NCBI RefSeq assembly: GCF_009908165.1
Contig: NZ_JAAAUC010000014.1
Span: forward strand, 1-64,000
Reading direction: 5' to 3'
Length of the DNA: 64,000 nucleotides
Source: Frigidibacter albus
GTDB lineage: Bacteria; Pseudomonadota; Alphaproteobacteria; Rhodobacterales; Rhodobacteraceae
This document shows positions 36,551 to 44,613 of this stretch, one piece after another. Below the pieces are notes generated by a model. That model ran no database searches, had not been told where the DNA came from, and saw only the letters and a list, made by a program, of their open reading frames with translations. Every line of letters starts with the position of its first letter. The first letter of the stretch is position 1. The position numbers were made by a program, and so were the translations under genes.

Positions 36551-38470
36551 ATGATGCAAGGTGACGAGCTTCAGAAACTGACAGGCGCGGGCCTGAACCT
36601 GATCCAGCAGGCGCTGTCGATCTTCGACCGCGACCTGCGGCTGGCCGTCTGCAACCGGCAATACCAGGTGATGTTCGACCTGCCCGATGCGCTGACCCTG
36701 CCCGGCACCTCGTTTGCCGAAACCATCCGCTATCTGGTGCAGCGCGGCGAATATGGTCCCGCCGCCGATATCGAGGCCGAGGTGCAGGCCCGCGTCGATC
36801 AGGCCCGCGCCTTCCGCCCGCATTACATGGAACGCACCCGCGCCAATGGCCGCACCATCTCGGTCGAAGGCTCACCGCTGTCGCAGGGCGGCTGGGTCAC
36901 GGTCTATACCGACATCACCAGCATCAAGCAGCAAGAGGCATTGCTGCGCGCCCGGTCCGAGGATCTGTCGGCGCAGCTTCTGGCCCATGCCGAACAGCTG
37001 GCGCAGGCGAACCGCCAGCTTGCCGCCACCAATGCCGCGCTGGAAGAGGCCAAGCGCGAGCTGACGGAGATCGAGGCGCGCACCCGTCTGGTCACCGAGA
37101 TGACGCCGGCGCATATCGCCCATATCGACCGTGACCGCCGCTATACCTTCTCCAACCGGCGGCTGTCCTCGGTGATGCCCGGCAGCTTGTCGGGCATCGT
37201 CGGTCGCCACATGACCGATGTGCTGGGGCCGGACCCGGCAGAGCGGATCATGCCCGGCATCGACCGGGCGCTGGCGGGCGAGGCGCATGTCTATGAGATT
37301 ACCCACACCCCTTCAGGCCGCCGCATCCGCATCGCGCTGACGCCCGATACCGACAGCGATGGCACGGTGAACGGCGTCTATATCCTGTCCACCGATGTTA
37401 CCGCCGAGGCGCAGGCCCGTGCGGCCCTGTCGCAATCGGCCAAGCGGGAACTGGCGGCACAGCTGACCTCGGGCCTCGCGCATGATTTCGCCAACCTGCT
37501 GACCATCATCCTCGGCTTGCAAGGCCGGCTTGCGCGGATGCCGGCCTTGCCCGCCGGGGCTGGTGAACTGGTCGGCGCCACGCTGGCGGCGGCCCGCCGC
37601 GGCGGCACGCTGCTGGACCGCATCGCCTCGATCTCGGGCCCGCGCGAGCTGCGTCCCCAGCCCACACGCCTTGGCCCGTTCCTGCGCGACCTCGCCACGA
37701 TGGCGGGCCCGGCGCTGCCCGAAGGCGTCAGCCTGTCCGTTTCGGAGGGCGGGCTGTTTGGCTCTTTCCTGCTCGATGCCGGGTCGCTGCAAGATGCGCT
37801 GCTGAACCTGATCCTCAACGCCAAGGACGCCATCGGCCCCGGCCCCGGCCGCATCGAGCTGGCCGCCCGCGCGGTGCGCGACACCTGGCTCGACCTGGTG
37901 GTCGAGGACTCAGGCCCCGGCTTTTCCGCCGCGGCGCTGGAACATGGGCTCGACCCGTTCTTCACCACCAAGGGCGGCGAGGGCTCGGGCCTTGGCCTGT
38001 CGATGGTCTATGACCATGCCAAGCTGTCCGGCGGCTCGGTCCGGCTGGAGAACCGCGACAGCGGCGGCGCCCGCGTGGTGCTGCGCCTGCCGCTGCGCCG
38101 CGCCGCCAAGGCCCCCGACCCGCTGCTGGTGCTGCTGGTCGAGGACCGCGACGAGATCCGCACCGACGTGCGCGAGATGCTGCGCGGCCTTGGCCATAAC
38201 GTCATCGAGGCCGCCAGCGCCGCCGAGGCGCTGGAGCTTGCGGCGCTGCCGGGGTTGGGGCTGGTGCTGTCAGACATCGGCCTGCCCGGCGGCATGACCG
38301 GGGTGGACCTAGCGACCACCCTGCAGGAACAGGCCCACCCCGCCCGCCTGCTGCTGATGACCTCGCTGCCCGCAGGCGATGCCCTGCGCCGCGCCGCGCC
38401 CTGCCCGGTGCTTGGCAAACCCTTCACGCCCGCAGATCTGGCCGCGTTCCTGACCGTGGAGGCCGCATGA
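36551..38470 (+). CDS. PAS-domain hybrid sensor histidine kinase
   Basis: 639-residue soluble sensor kinase with its own receiver. Order: PAS_7-like domain (about 10-122), coiled coil (about 123-178, QQEALLRARSEDLSAQLLAHAEQL), second PAS with PAC (about 180-290), dimerisation/phosphoacceptor helix with His311 in SGLAHDFANLLTIILGLQ, ATPase domain with N box LILNAKDAI, G1 VEDSGPGF and G2 GEGSGLGLSM, and a C-terminal receiver with SDIGLPGG and the Lys in VLGKPFTP. No transmembrane helix, so the signal is cytosolic. Its TGA overlaps the ATG of the response regulator. It diverges from the acyl-CoA synthetase/liv operon, its likely target; that link is inference. Confidence 0.93.
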   Translation: MMQGDELQKLTGAGLNLIQQALSIFDRDLRLAVCNRQYQVMFDLPDALTLPGTSFAETIRYLVQRGEYGPAADIEAEVQARVDQARAFRPHYMERTRANGRTISVEGSPLSQGGWVTVYTDITSIKQQEALLRARSEDLSAQLLAHAEQLAQANRQLAATNAALEEAKRELTEIEARTRLVTEMTPAHIAHIDRDRRYTFSNRRLSSVMPGSLSGIVGRHMTDVLGPDPAERIMPGIDRALAGEAHVYEITHTPSGRRIRIALTPDTDSDGTVNGVYILSTDVTAEAQARAALSQSAKRELAAQLTSGLAHDFANLLTIILGLQGRLARMPALPAGAGELVGATLAAARRGGTLLDRIASISGPRELRPQPTRLGPFLRDLATMAGPALPEGVSLSVSEGGLFGSFLLDAGSLQDALLNLILNAKDAIGPGPGRIELAARAVRDTWLDLVVEDSGPGFSAAALEHGLDPFFTTKGGEGSGLGLSMVYDHAKLSGGSVRLENRDSGGARVVLRLPLRRAAKAPDPLLVLLVEDRDEIRTDVREMLRGLGHNVIEAASAAEALELAALPGLGLVLSDIGLPGGMTGVDLATTLQEQAHPARLLLMTSLPAGDALRRAAPCPVLGKPFTPADLAAFLTVEAA

Positions 38471-39186
38471 CCCTGCCCCCGACCCGTCCCCCGCATGTCA
38501 CCATCCTGGATGACGAGCCCGAAATCCGCCGGATGCTGTCGGATGCCTTGGTCGAGGCCGGCTTCCGCACAACCTGCTTCGCCCGCGCCACCGAGTTCGA
38601 GGCCGCGCTGAAGCGCACCGCCCCCGATGTCTGTCTTGTCGATCTGGGCCTGCCCGACCGTGACGGGCTGGCGCTGGTGCATCGCCTTGCGCTGGAATCG
38701 GGCGCGGCGATCATCATCATCTCGGGCCGCGCGCAGGTGCAGGACCGGGTCACGGGGCTGGAGCTGGGGGCGGATGACTACATCATCAAGCCCTTCGATC
38801 CCGCCGAGGTGGTCGCCCGCATCCGCGCCCGCCTGCGCAAGGGCCGCCCCGAGACCGACCGCAGCCCCCGCACCGCCCGCTTCGCCGGCTGGACGGCCGA
38901 GTTCGACCGCTATGTGCTGGTTGCCGAGGATGGCACCGAAGTGCCCTTCAGCCATGCCGAAGGCGAGGTGCTGCGCCTGTTCCTCGACGCCCCCAAACGC
39001 CTGATCTCGCGCGCGCAGATGCAAGAAAGCCTTGGCGGCGCCGCGGGCGACAGCTTCGACCGGGCGATGGATGTGCGCATCTCGCGCCTGCGCACCAAGC
39101 TGGGCGAGGATCCCAAGAACCCCCGCCTGATCAAGACCATCTATGGGGCGGGCTACATCTTCCTCGGCGACGTCACCTGGGGCTGA
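38467..39186 (+). CDS. OmpR-family response regulator
   Basis: 239 residues: receiver domain (about 10-125) with acidic pair ILDDEPE, phospho-acceptor Asp in VCLVDLGLPDRDG, ISGRAQ (Thr/Ser switch position is Ser) and IIKPFDP (Lys). A winged-helix DNA-binding domain follows (about 140-236) with SHAEGEVLRLFLDAPKRLISRAQM and DRAMDVRISRLRTKLGEDPKNPRLIKTIYGAGYIF. It is coupled to the kinase by a 4-base overlap and is the obvious cognate regulator. The gene is followed by a complex palindromic intergenic sequence that may end the transcript. Confidence 0.94.
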   Translation: MTLPPTRPPHVTILDDEPEIRRMLSDALVEAGFRTTCFARATEFEAALKRTAPDVCLVDLGLPDRDGLALVHRLALESGAAIIIISGRAQVQDRVTGLELGADDYIIKPFDPAEVVARIRARLRKGRPETDRSPRTARFAGWTAEFDRYVLVAEDGTEVPFSHAEGEVLRLFLDAPKRLISRAQMQESLGGAAGDSFDRAMDVRISRLRTKLGEDPKNPRLIKTIYGAGYIFLGDVTWG

Positions 39187-39228
39187 GGTCGCTGGGGGCC
39201 CTGCCCCCCGCCCGCCTGCGGCGCGCGT

Positions 39229-39343
39229 CCCCCGGGATATTTGGACAAGGCAAAGGCGGAAGACACGCTTGTCCTTTGCCTTTTCCAAATATCCTCGGGG
39301 GTGAATTGGCGCGAAGCGCCAAGAGGGGGCAGACGGCCCCCTC
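39229..39343. repeat. Palindromic intergenic element with three hairpins
   Basis: An inverted repeat with arms at 39229-39255 (CCCCCGGGATATTTGGAC...) and 39273-39301 (...TTCCAAATATCCTCGGGG) encloses a short loop. It is followed by TTGGCGC/GCGCCAA (39306-39322) and GAGGGGGC/GCCCCCTC (39323-39343). Sequences of the type CCCGAGGATATTT are scattered as REP-like palindromes in Rhodobacteraceae genomes, as far as I recall. Lies between the response regulator and the WGR-like gene. Confidence 0.8.
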
Positions 39344-39408
39344 CCCTTCGCTTGCACCCGGGCGCGACCTGTGATTCCAAGACCCTCCACCCCGAAGGGA
39401 CCGCGCCG

Positions 39409-39663
39409 ATGATCGACATCCTTCTGCACCGCCGCCGCAACGACCTGCGCGCCCGCTTCGTCCGGGTCGAGATCAGCGACAACCTCTTCGGCGAATACAC
39501 CCTGCTGCGCGAAACCGGCGCGGCCGGGCGCGAGGGCTGCACCCGTATCGCCTGGTATGCCAACCTGCGCGAGGCCTGCCTTGCCGCCGAAACCCTGCGC
39601 GCCCGGGCGCAGCGGCAGGGCTACCGGCTGACCCGCGCCAGCCCGGTGCTGCGCCAGCGCTGA
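39409..39663 (+). CDS. Small WGR-domain-like protein
   Basis: 84 residues that consist of one WGR-type beta domain: ARFVRVEISDNLFGEYTLLRETGAAGREG and then a helix LREACLAAETLRARAQRQGY, matching the family's RFYRLEIQ-LFG-SLVREWGRIG ... RRKxRRGY pattern. The eponymous Trp-Gly-Arg is here Thr-Gly-Ala. Stand-alone WGR proteins of this size are common in Rhodobacterales; the domain binds nucleic acid ends in PARP and MolR, but the role of the small proteins is unknown. AAGGGA precedes the ATG at 39409. The frame is open upstream through the palindromic element, but that is not protein-like. Confidence 0.78.
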   Translation: MIDILLHRRRNDLRARFVRVEISDNLFGEYTLLRETGAAGREGCTRIAWYANLREACLAAETLRARAQRQGYRLTRASPVLRQR

Positions 39664-39734
39664 GCCTTGCCCCGACTTGGCGGCTGTCCTACTCCTGCGC
39701 CAGCAAATTCGCGGGGCCAAGTTCGGGGGATAAG

Positions 39735-40781
39735 ATGACACATCTGTGGGTGCGGGCCGAGCAACGCCCGAATGAGGAACGCGTCGGTCTGACGCCGGAC
39801 GGCGCCGCCGCGCTGCTGGCCGCCGGGCTGCGGGTGACGGTCGAGGACAGCTCTGTCCGCGCCATTCCCTTGCAGGGCTATGTGGATGCCGGTTGCGAGA
39901 TCGCGGCCGAGAATTCCTGGCACGAGGCGCCTGCGGACGCGATCATCTTCGGGCTGAAGGAACTGCCCGAGGACGGCACGCCCCTGACCCATCGCCACAT
40001 CCTGTTCGGCCATGCCTACAAGGGCCAACCCGCCGGGCAGGTGCTGCTGCGCCGCTTCCGCGCCGGGGGCGGCACGCTCTATGACCTCGAATACCTGGTG
40101 GCCGAGGACGGCCGCCGCGTCGCCGCCTTCGGATATTGGGCGGGCTATGCTGGCGCCGCCGTGGCGCTGAAATGCTGGGCCGCGCAGCAGCAGGGCGCAC
40201 TTTGCGGCCCGGTCTCCCGCTATGCGGACAAGACCGCGCTGCTGGAGGGTCTGGCGGCCGAGCTTGCCGGCGCCACCCCCCGCGCCCTGATCATCGGCGC
40301 GCTTGGCCGCGTCGGCACCGGCGCCGCCGACCTCTGCACCGCGCTCGGCCTGCCCGTCACCCGCTGGGACATGGCAGAAACCGCGCATGGCGGGCCTTTC
40401 CCAGAGGTGCTGGCGCATGAGATCTTCCTGAACTGCATCCTCGCCCGCCCCGGCTGCCCGGTCTTCGTGCCGGCCTCGGCCCTGACCGCCTCCCGCGCAC
40501 TTGCCGTGATCGGCGACATCGCCTGCGATCCGACCTCGGATTTCTCGCCCATCAAGGTCTATGACCGCACGACCGATTGGGCCGATCCCGCCCTGCGCGT
40601 GGCGACGGATCCGGTGCTGGACGTGACCGCCATCGACAACCTGCCCTCGCTGCTGCCGGTGGAATCGAGCTTCGACTACGCCGCGCAGCTGCTGCCCTCG
40701 CTGCTGGCCCTGCCCACGCTGGACGCAGGCGTCTGGGGCCGTGCCAAGGCCGAATTCGACCGCCATTCCGCGGCGCTGTGA
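39735..40781 (+). CDS. Saccharopine dehydrogenase (NAD+, L-lysine-forming type)
   Basis: 348-residue enzyme of the alanine dehydrogenase/LYS1 fold, interconverting saccharopine with lysine and 2-oxoglutarate. N-terminal substrate domain opens with LWVRAEQRPNEERVGLTPDGAAALLAAG; FGHAYKGQPAGQVLLRRFRAGGGTLYDLEYL and the catalytic-region FGYWAGYAGAA follow; the NAD-binding GxGxxG-like loop is LIIGALGRVGTGA (about 194-206). The C-terminal YDRTTDWADP ... DNLPSLLPVESSFDYAAQLLPSL is characteristic of LYS1 homologues. 11 bases separate it from the second saccharopine dehydrogenase, so the pair forms an operon for lysine metabolism, more likely degradation since this organism makes lysine through dapD/dapE. 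Confidence 0.92.
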   Translation: MTHLWVRAEQRPNEERVGLTPDGAAALLAAGLRVTVEDSSVRAIPLQGYVDAGCEIAAENSWHEAPADAIIFGLKELPEDGTPLTHRHILFGHAYKGQPAGQVLLRRFRAGGGTLYDLEYLVAEDGRRVAAFGYWAGYAGAAVALKCWAAQQQGALCGPVSRYADKTALLEGLAAELAGATPRALIIGALGRVGTGAADLCTALGLPVTRWDMAETAHGGPFPEVLAHEIFLNCILARPGCPVFVPASALTASRALAVIGDIACDPTSDFSPIKVYDRTTDWADPALRVATDPVLDVTAIDNLPSLLPVESSFDYAAQLLPSLLALPTLDAGVWGRAKAEFDRHSAAL

Positions 40782-40792
40782 AAGGATATCCC

Positions 40793-41938
40793 ATGACCAT
40801 GATCCATTGGTGCGGCACCGGCCTGTCCGCGATCCCCGGCCTGCGCCGCCTGATCGAGGCGGGCCATCCCGTCACCGTCTGGAACCGCACCCCGGCCAAG
40901 GCGCGCGAGGCTGTGGGCGATCTGACGGACGCGATCCGCGCGTATTCGCTGCCGGATCTCGAAGCTGCCCTCGCCCCCGGCGATCTGGTGGTGTCGATGC
41001 TGCCCGCCGACCAGCATGTCGCCATCGCCACGCTCTGCGTGGACAAGGGCGCGCATTTCGTCTCCTCCAGCTACATCGCGCCCGAGATGCGGGCGCTGGA
41101 GGAGGCCGCCCGCGCGGCCGGCGTGGCGCTCGTGAACGAGGTCGGCCTCGATCCCGGCATCGATCATCTGATGGCGCATGATCTGGTGGCCGATTACCGC
41201 GCCAGCCCTGCCTTCGATGCGGCCAACGTGCTCTCCTTCACCTCCTATTGCGGCGGCGTGCCGAAAGTGGCCAACCCCTTCCGCTACAAGTTCTCGTGGT
41301 CGCCGCTGGGGGTGCTGAAGGCCCTGCGCTCGCCCTCCCGCTCGATCCAGAACCACGCGGAGCGTGTCGTCTCGCGCCCCTGGGACGCGATCAGCGGCTA
41401 TGACGCGCCACTGCCCGAGGCAGAAGCGTTCGAGGTCTATCCCAACCGCGACTCGCTGCCCTTCCTGGCCGATTACCGCTTCGACCCCGCTTGGCAGGTG
41501 AAGGAGTTCGTGCGCGGCACCCTGCGCCTGACCGGCTGGGCCGAGGCCTGGGCGCCGGTCTTTGCCGAGATCGAGACCCTGTCGGGGCCCGAGGGCGATG
41601 CGCGCCTGGCCGAAATGGCGGACGGCTTCTGGCGCGAGAATGCCTATGCGGAGGGCGAGCCGGACCGGGTGGTGCTGTTCGTGTCGCTGAAGGCCGAGCG
41701 CGACGGCAAGGTGGTCTGGCACAAGACCTGGGCGATGGATGCCTGGGGCGATGCCAGCGGCACCGCGATGGCGCGGCTGGTCTCTGTGCCGGTATCGCTG
41801 GCGGTGGAGGCCGTGCTGGTGGGGGATATCCCGGCGGGCGTTCACGCGGCGCCGCATGATCCGCGGTTGGTGGCGGAATGGCTGGGCAAGGTCCGAGGCC
41901 TTGCGCAGGTCATGGACAAGGTCGACCACCTGAACTGA
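40793..41938 (+). CDS. Saccharopine dehydrogenase family protein (L-glutamate-forming type)
   Basis: 381 residues. A short Rossmann start (MIHWCGTGLSAIPGLRRLIEAGHPVTVWNRTPAKA) leads into VVSMLPADQHVAIATLCVDKGAHFVSSSYIAPEM and the family signature VNEVGLDPGIDHLMAH, then SFTSYCGGVPKVANPFRYKFSWSPLGVL and the saccharopine-binding C-terminal domain. It should oxidise saccharopine to glutamate and 2-aminoadipate semialdehyde. The nucleotide loop (GTGLSAIPG) departs from the usual GxGxVG. AAAGGA precedes the ATG. Two separate proteins, not the fused animal enzyme. The terminal aldehyde dehydrogenase is not in the window. Confidence 0.91.
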   Translation: MTMIHWCGTGLSAIPGLRRLIEAGHPVTVWNRTPAKAREAVGDLTDAIRAYSLPDLEAALAPGDLVVSMLPADQHVAIATLCVDKGAHFVSSSYIAPEMRALEEAARAAGVALVNEVGLDPGIDHLMAHDLVADYRASPAFDAANVLSFTSYCGGVPKVANPFRYKFSWSPLGVLKALRSPSRSIQNHAERVVSRPWDAISGYDAPLPEAEAFEVYPNRDSLPFLADYRFDPAWQVKEFVRGTLRLTGWAEAWAPVFAEIETLSGPEGDARLAEMADGFWRENAYAEGEPDRVVLFVSLKAERDGKVVWHKTWAMDAWGDASGTAMARLVSVPVSLAVEAVLVGDIPAGVHAAPHDPRLVAEWLGKVRGLAQVMDKVDHLN

Positions 41939-41946
41939 ACTTGGCG

Positions 41947-41966
41947 GCCCCCGCGCAGGCGGGGGC
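41947..41966. terminator. Bidirectional hairpin between convergent genes
   Basis: GCCCCCGC, loop GCAG, GCGGGGGC (8-bp perfect stem) 9 bases after the saccharopine dehydrogenase stop and 7 before the stop of the convergent transpeptidase gene. Confidence 0.7.
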
Positions 41967-41972
41967 GCTGCG

Positions 41973-42476
41973 CTAGCCTGGCACCACCAGCCGCGTCTCG
42001 TGCCGGACGCGGTTCGCGATCCAGATCAGGTGATGGCGGCGGAAGGCGACGCAGCCAGCCGTCGGCGCGCCGGGGCGGCGCCAGACATGCAGGAAGATCG
42101 CGGACCCCCGGCCCGGCTGGGCCTCGGGCCAGTTCCAGTCGGTGATCAGCACCAGGTCATACATCGGGTCGGCGCGGCGCAGCACCTCGTGGCTGGCGGT
42201 GAAGGGGGCGGCGACCATCTGGTTGTAATCCTCGTGGTCCGGATCATCGCACCACAGATCGAAGGGCCGGATCGGCACCGCCCATTTCGGCAGTTCGGCC
42301 CTGGCGATGCGGTCCGGGCGGTAGAGCATCCCGACAATGCGGTGGATGCCGGCTGGAGTGGCGCCGTCGCCCTCGCGCTTGGCGGCGCTGATGCCGCCGC
42401 GGCCGATGGTGGCAGGGAAGGTCCGGTTCAGGAAGCGCACGCCCATCGGCGTGACGACAAGATCGGTGGATTTCAC
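41973..42476 (-). CDS. L,D-transpeptidase (YkuD/ErfK) family protein
   Basis: 167 residues with a single YkuD catalytic domain: LVVTPMGVRFLNRTFPATIGRGGISAAKREGDGATPAGIHRIVGMLYRPDR at the start and the active-site His and Cys in IFLHVWRRPGAPTAGCVAF. The family cross-links peptidoglycan or attaches proteins by 3-3 type bonds, but this short, signal-less group is sometimes annotated only as YkuD-domain protein, so periplasmic function is uncertain. I start it at a GTG (42476) that overlaps the ribA stop as GTGA; the frame is open 40 codons further but lies in ribA. Coupling of this gene to ribA is recurrent in Rhodobacteraceae as far as I recall. Confidence 0.85.
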   Translation of the reverse strand: MKSTDLVVTPMGVRFLNRTFPATIGRGGISAAKREGDGATPAGIHRIVGMLYRPDRIARAELPKWAVPIRPFDLWCDDPDHEDYNQMVAAPFTASHEVLRRADPMYDLVLITDWNWPEAQPGRGSAIFLHVWRRPGAPTAGCVAFRRHHLIWIANRVRHETRLVVPG

Positions 42477-43564
42477 AGCAGATGTCCCGATTTGGCGGCC
42501 TTGGTGGCCAGATAGGCGGCGTTGTGGCGGGTCTGGCCGACGCGCAGCGGCACGCGCTCGGTCACCGCAATCCCGTTCGCCTCCAGCATCCGGCATTTGG
42601 CGGGGTTGTTGGTCAGCAGCCGCACCGCGCCAAAGCCCATCTGGCGCAGGATGCCGGCGCCGATGCGGAAATCGCGCTCGTCATCCTCAAACCCCAGCCG
42701 GTGGTTCGCCTCGACCGTATCGAAGCCCTGATCCTGCAGGCGGTAGGCGCGCATCTTGTTGGCAAGGCCGATCCCCCGCCCCTCCTGGTTGAGGTAGAGG
42801 AGCACACCCGCGCCCTCGGCCCCCATCTGCTCCAGCGCGGCATGCAACTGCGGGCCGCAATCGCATTTCAGGCTGCCAAGCACGTCGCCGGTGAAACAGG
42901 CAGAGTGCAGCCGCGCCAGCACCGGGGCGTCGCGGGGGGGTTGGCCGATCTCGATGGCATAATGCTCCTCGCTGCCATCGCCGGGGCGGAAGATGTGCAG
43001 GCGGCCCTTCTCCGCGGCGGCCATCGGCAGGCGGGCGCTGACCACCGGGGCCAGCGGCGCGGCCAACTCCAGCGCCGGGCCGGCGAGGCCCATGTCGATC
43101 AGCGTCAGCCCCTCGGCCGTGGCAAGCGCGGGCCCGTCCGCCACCGGCAGCACCAGCGCCGCGGGCAGCAGATGCGCAGACTTCGCCAGCCGGATCGCGG
43201 CGCGGTGCAGGCTCGCGGGTCCGCCCCGCAGGCTGTGGAACGGCCCCTTCATCGGCGCATCGAGGTCGCGCGCCGGGTCCGCCACCGCCCGCAGCCAGGC
43301 CATCGGCGCATCGCCCGGCACCGCGATGCGCGCAAGGTCGCCGTCATAGGCCCGCGCCTTCAGCGTGGTGGCGCGCCGGTCCGTGATCGCCAGCGCCAGC
43401 TCGCCGCCCATCGCCCGCATCCCCGCCAGCCGCGGCGCATCCACCGCCTCGGCCGCCACCACCAGCGCCGCGCCTTCTGCGTGGGTCAGCACCACCGGCA
43501 CGCCCATGCGCAGATCGGCACGGGCGCGGTTCAGGCGTTCGAGGATCGTGGGGCCAAGCGGCAT
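42473..43564 (-). CDS. ribA: GTP cyclohydrolase II, long form
   Basis: First enzyme of riboflavin synthesis, converting GTP to the diaminopyrimidine. The catalytic domain is in the second half (about 160-363): zinc cysteines in ACFTGDVLGSLKCDCGPQL, GVLLYLNQEGRGIGL with the catalytic Arg region, and LGFEDDERDFRIGAGIL. E. coli RibA is about 200 residues; here another 155 precede it, with PVVLTHAEGAALVVAAEAVDAPRL resembling a degenerate DHBP synthase (RibB) domain that lacks its acidic active site. CGGAG stands before the ATG. Coupled to the transpeptidase gene by GTGA. Confidence 0.94.
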   Translation of the reverse strand: MPLGPTILERLNRARADLRMGVPVVLTHAEGAALVVAAEAVDAPRLAGMRAMGGELALAITDRRATTLKARAYDGDLARIAVPGDAPMAWLRAVADPARDLDAPMKGPFHSLRGGPASLHRAAIRLAKSAHLLPAALVLPVADGPALATAEGLTLIDMGLAGPALELAAPLAPVVSARLPMAAAEKGRLHIFRPGDGSEEHYAIEIGQPPRDAPVLARLHSACFTGDVLGSLKCDCGPQLHAALEQMGAEGAGVLLYLNQEGRGIGLANKMRAYRLQDQGFDTVEANHRLGFEDDERDFRIGAGILRQMGFGAVRLLTNNPAKCRMLEANGIAVTERVPLRVGQTRHNAAYLATKAAKSGHLL

Positions 43565-43747
43565 GGAAACTCCGGGTATCTGCCGGTTCTAGATAGACCC
43601 GGCCGACATGAATTGAAACATATCCCGCCCCAGCGACACGTCCGCGTGAGGGTTTTGACGCATGGCTTGCCGCAGCCCTGCACTGCGCGCATGTCTGATC
43701 CCAGCAAAACGAGCCCGCTGATCACAGACAACCAAGGAGGCAAGAGC

Positions 43748-44434
43748 ATGGCCAACCTGAAGAAGATCCTGCTGGTGGACGATGAGGAAGACCTGCGCGA
43801 AGCGCTGGCCGAACAACTGGTCGCCACCGAAGATTTCGACGTGTTCGAGGCCGGCACCGGCCATGACGCGGTCGAAAAGGTGAAATCCGCGATCTACGAT
43901 CTGGTGATCCTCGATGTCGGCCTGCCCGACACCGACGGGCGCGAGCTGTGCAAGCGGCTGCGCAAGCAGGGCGTGAAATGCCCGATCATCATGCTGACCG
44001 GCCACGATACCGATGCGGACACCATCCTCGGCCTCGACGCCGGCGCGAACGACTACATCACCAAGCCGTTCAAGTTCCCGGTGCTGCTGGCCCGCATCCG
44101 CGCCCAGCTGCGCCAGCATGAACAGTCCGAAGACGCGGTGTTCCAGCTGGGGCCCTATACCTTCAAGCCGTCGATGAAGATGCTGATCGACCCGAAGGAG
44201 CGCAAGATTCGGTTGACCGAGAAGGAAACCAACATCCTCAAGTTCCTCTACCGCGCCCCCGATGGCGTGGTGCCGCGCGATGTGCTGCTGCATGAGGTCT
44301 GGGGCTACAATGCCGGCGTCACCACCCACACGCTGGAAACCCACATCTACCGCCTGCGCCAAAAGATAGAGCCCGATCCCTCGAACGCGCGGCTGCTGGT
44401 GACGGAAGCTGGCGGATATCGGCTGGTGGCCTGA
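43748..44434 (+). CDS. Orphan OmpR-family response regulator
   Basis: 228 residues: receiver (about 5-122) with LLVDDEED, phospho-acceptor Asp in VILDVGLPDTDGRELC, LTGHD and ITKPF; then a winged helix (about 132-227) with IRLTEKETNILKFLYRAPDGVVPRDVLLHEVWGYNAGVTTHTLETHIYRLRQKIEPDP. No kinase gene is next to it. The sequence is reminiscent of the cell-envelope regulator CenR of Rhodobacter/Caulobacter, but I cannot confirm orthology. AAGGAGG lies 8 bases before the ATG, an unusually strong site, suggesting abundant protein. A strong terminator follows, so it is monocistronic. Confidence 0.92.
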   Translation: MANLKKILLVDDEEDLREALAEQLVATEDFDVFEAGTGHDAVEKVKSAIYDLVILDVGLPDTDGRELCKRLRKQGVKCPIIMLTGHDTDADTILGLDAGANDYITKPFKFPVLLARIRAQLRQHEQSEDAVFQLGPYTFKPSMKMLIDPKERKIRLTEKETNILKFLYRAPDGVVPRDVLLHEVWGYNAGVTTHTLETHIYRLRQKIEPDPSNARLLVTEAGGYRLVA

Positions 44435-44578
44435 CCGCCGACCGGAAACTTGTCCGGCCGCGGGAACCTACCAAGGCTTTCGCGGTTGGACCCGGACCGC
44501 GCCGCAATATGGCGCGGCGCGAAATTCGAAGCCCTCCCGCGCCGGGGTCATGGCGCGGCTTCCCTCCCTGTCGGACTT

Positions 44579-44607
44579 GCCCGGGCCTTGCGCCCGGGCA
44601 TTTTTTT
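44579..44607 (+). terminator. Rho-independent terminator of the orphan response regulator
   Basis: GCCCGGGC (44579-44586), 5-base loop, GCCCGGGC (44592-44599), then A and seven T. About 145 bases after the stop codon; it ends just before the convergent gene. Confidence 0.88.
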
Positions 44608-44613
44608 GCCCGC

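Noticed and set aside
34564-36564. Long plus-strand frame opposite the acyl-CoA synthetase
   Set aside because: Composition artefact of the real gene on the other strand; no domains.
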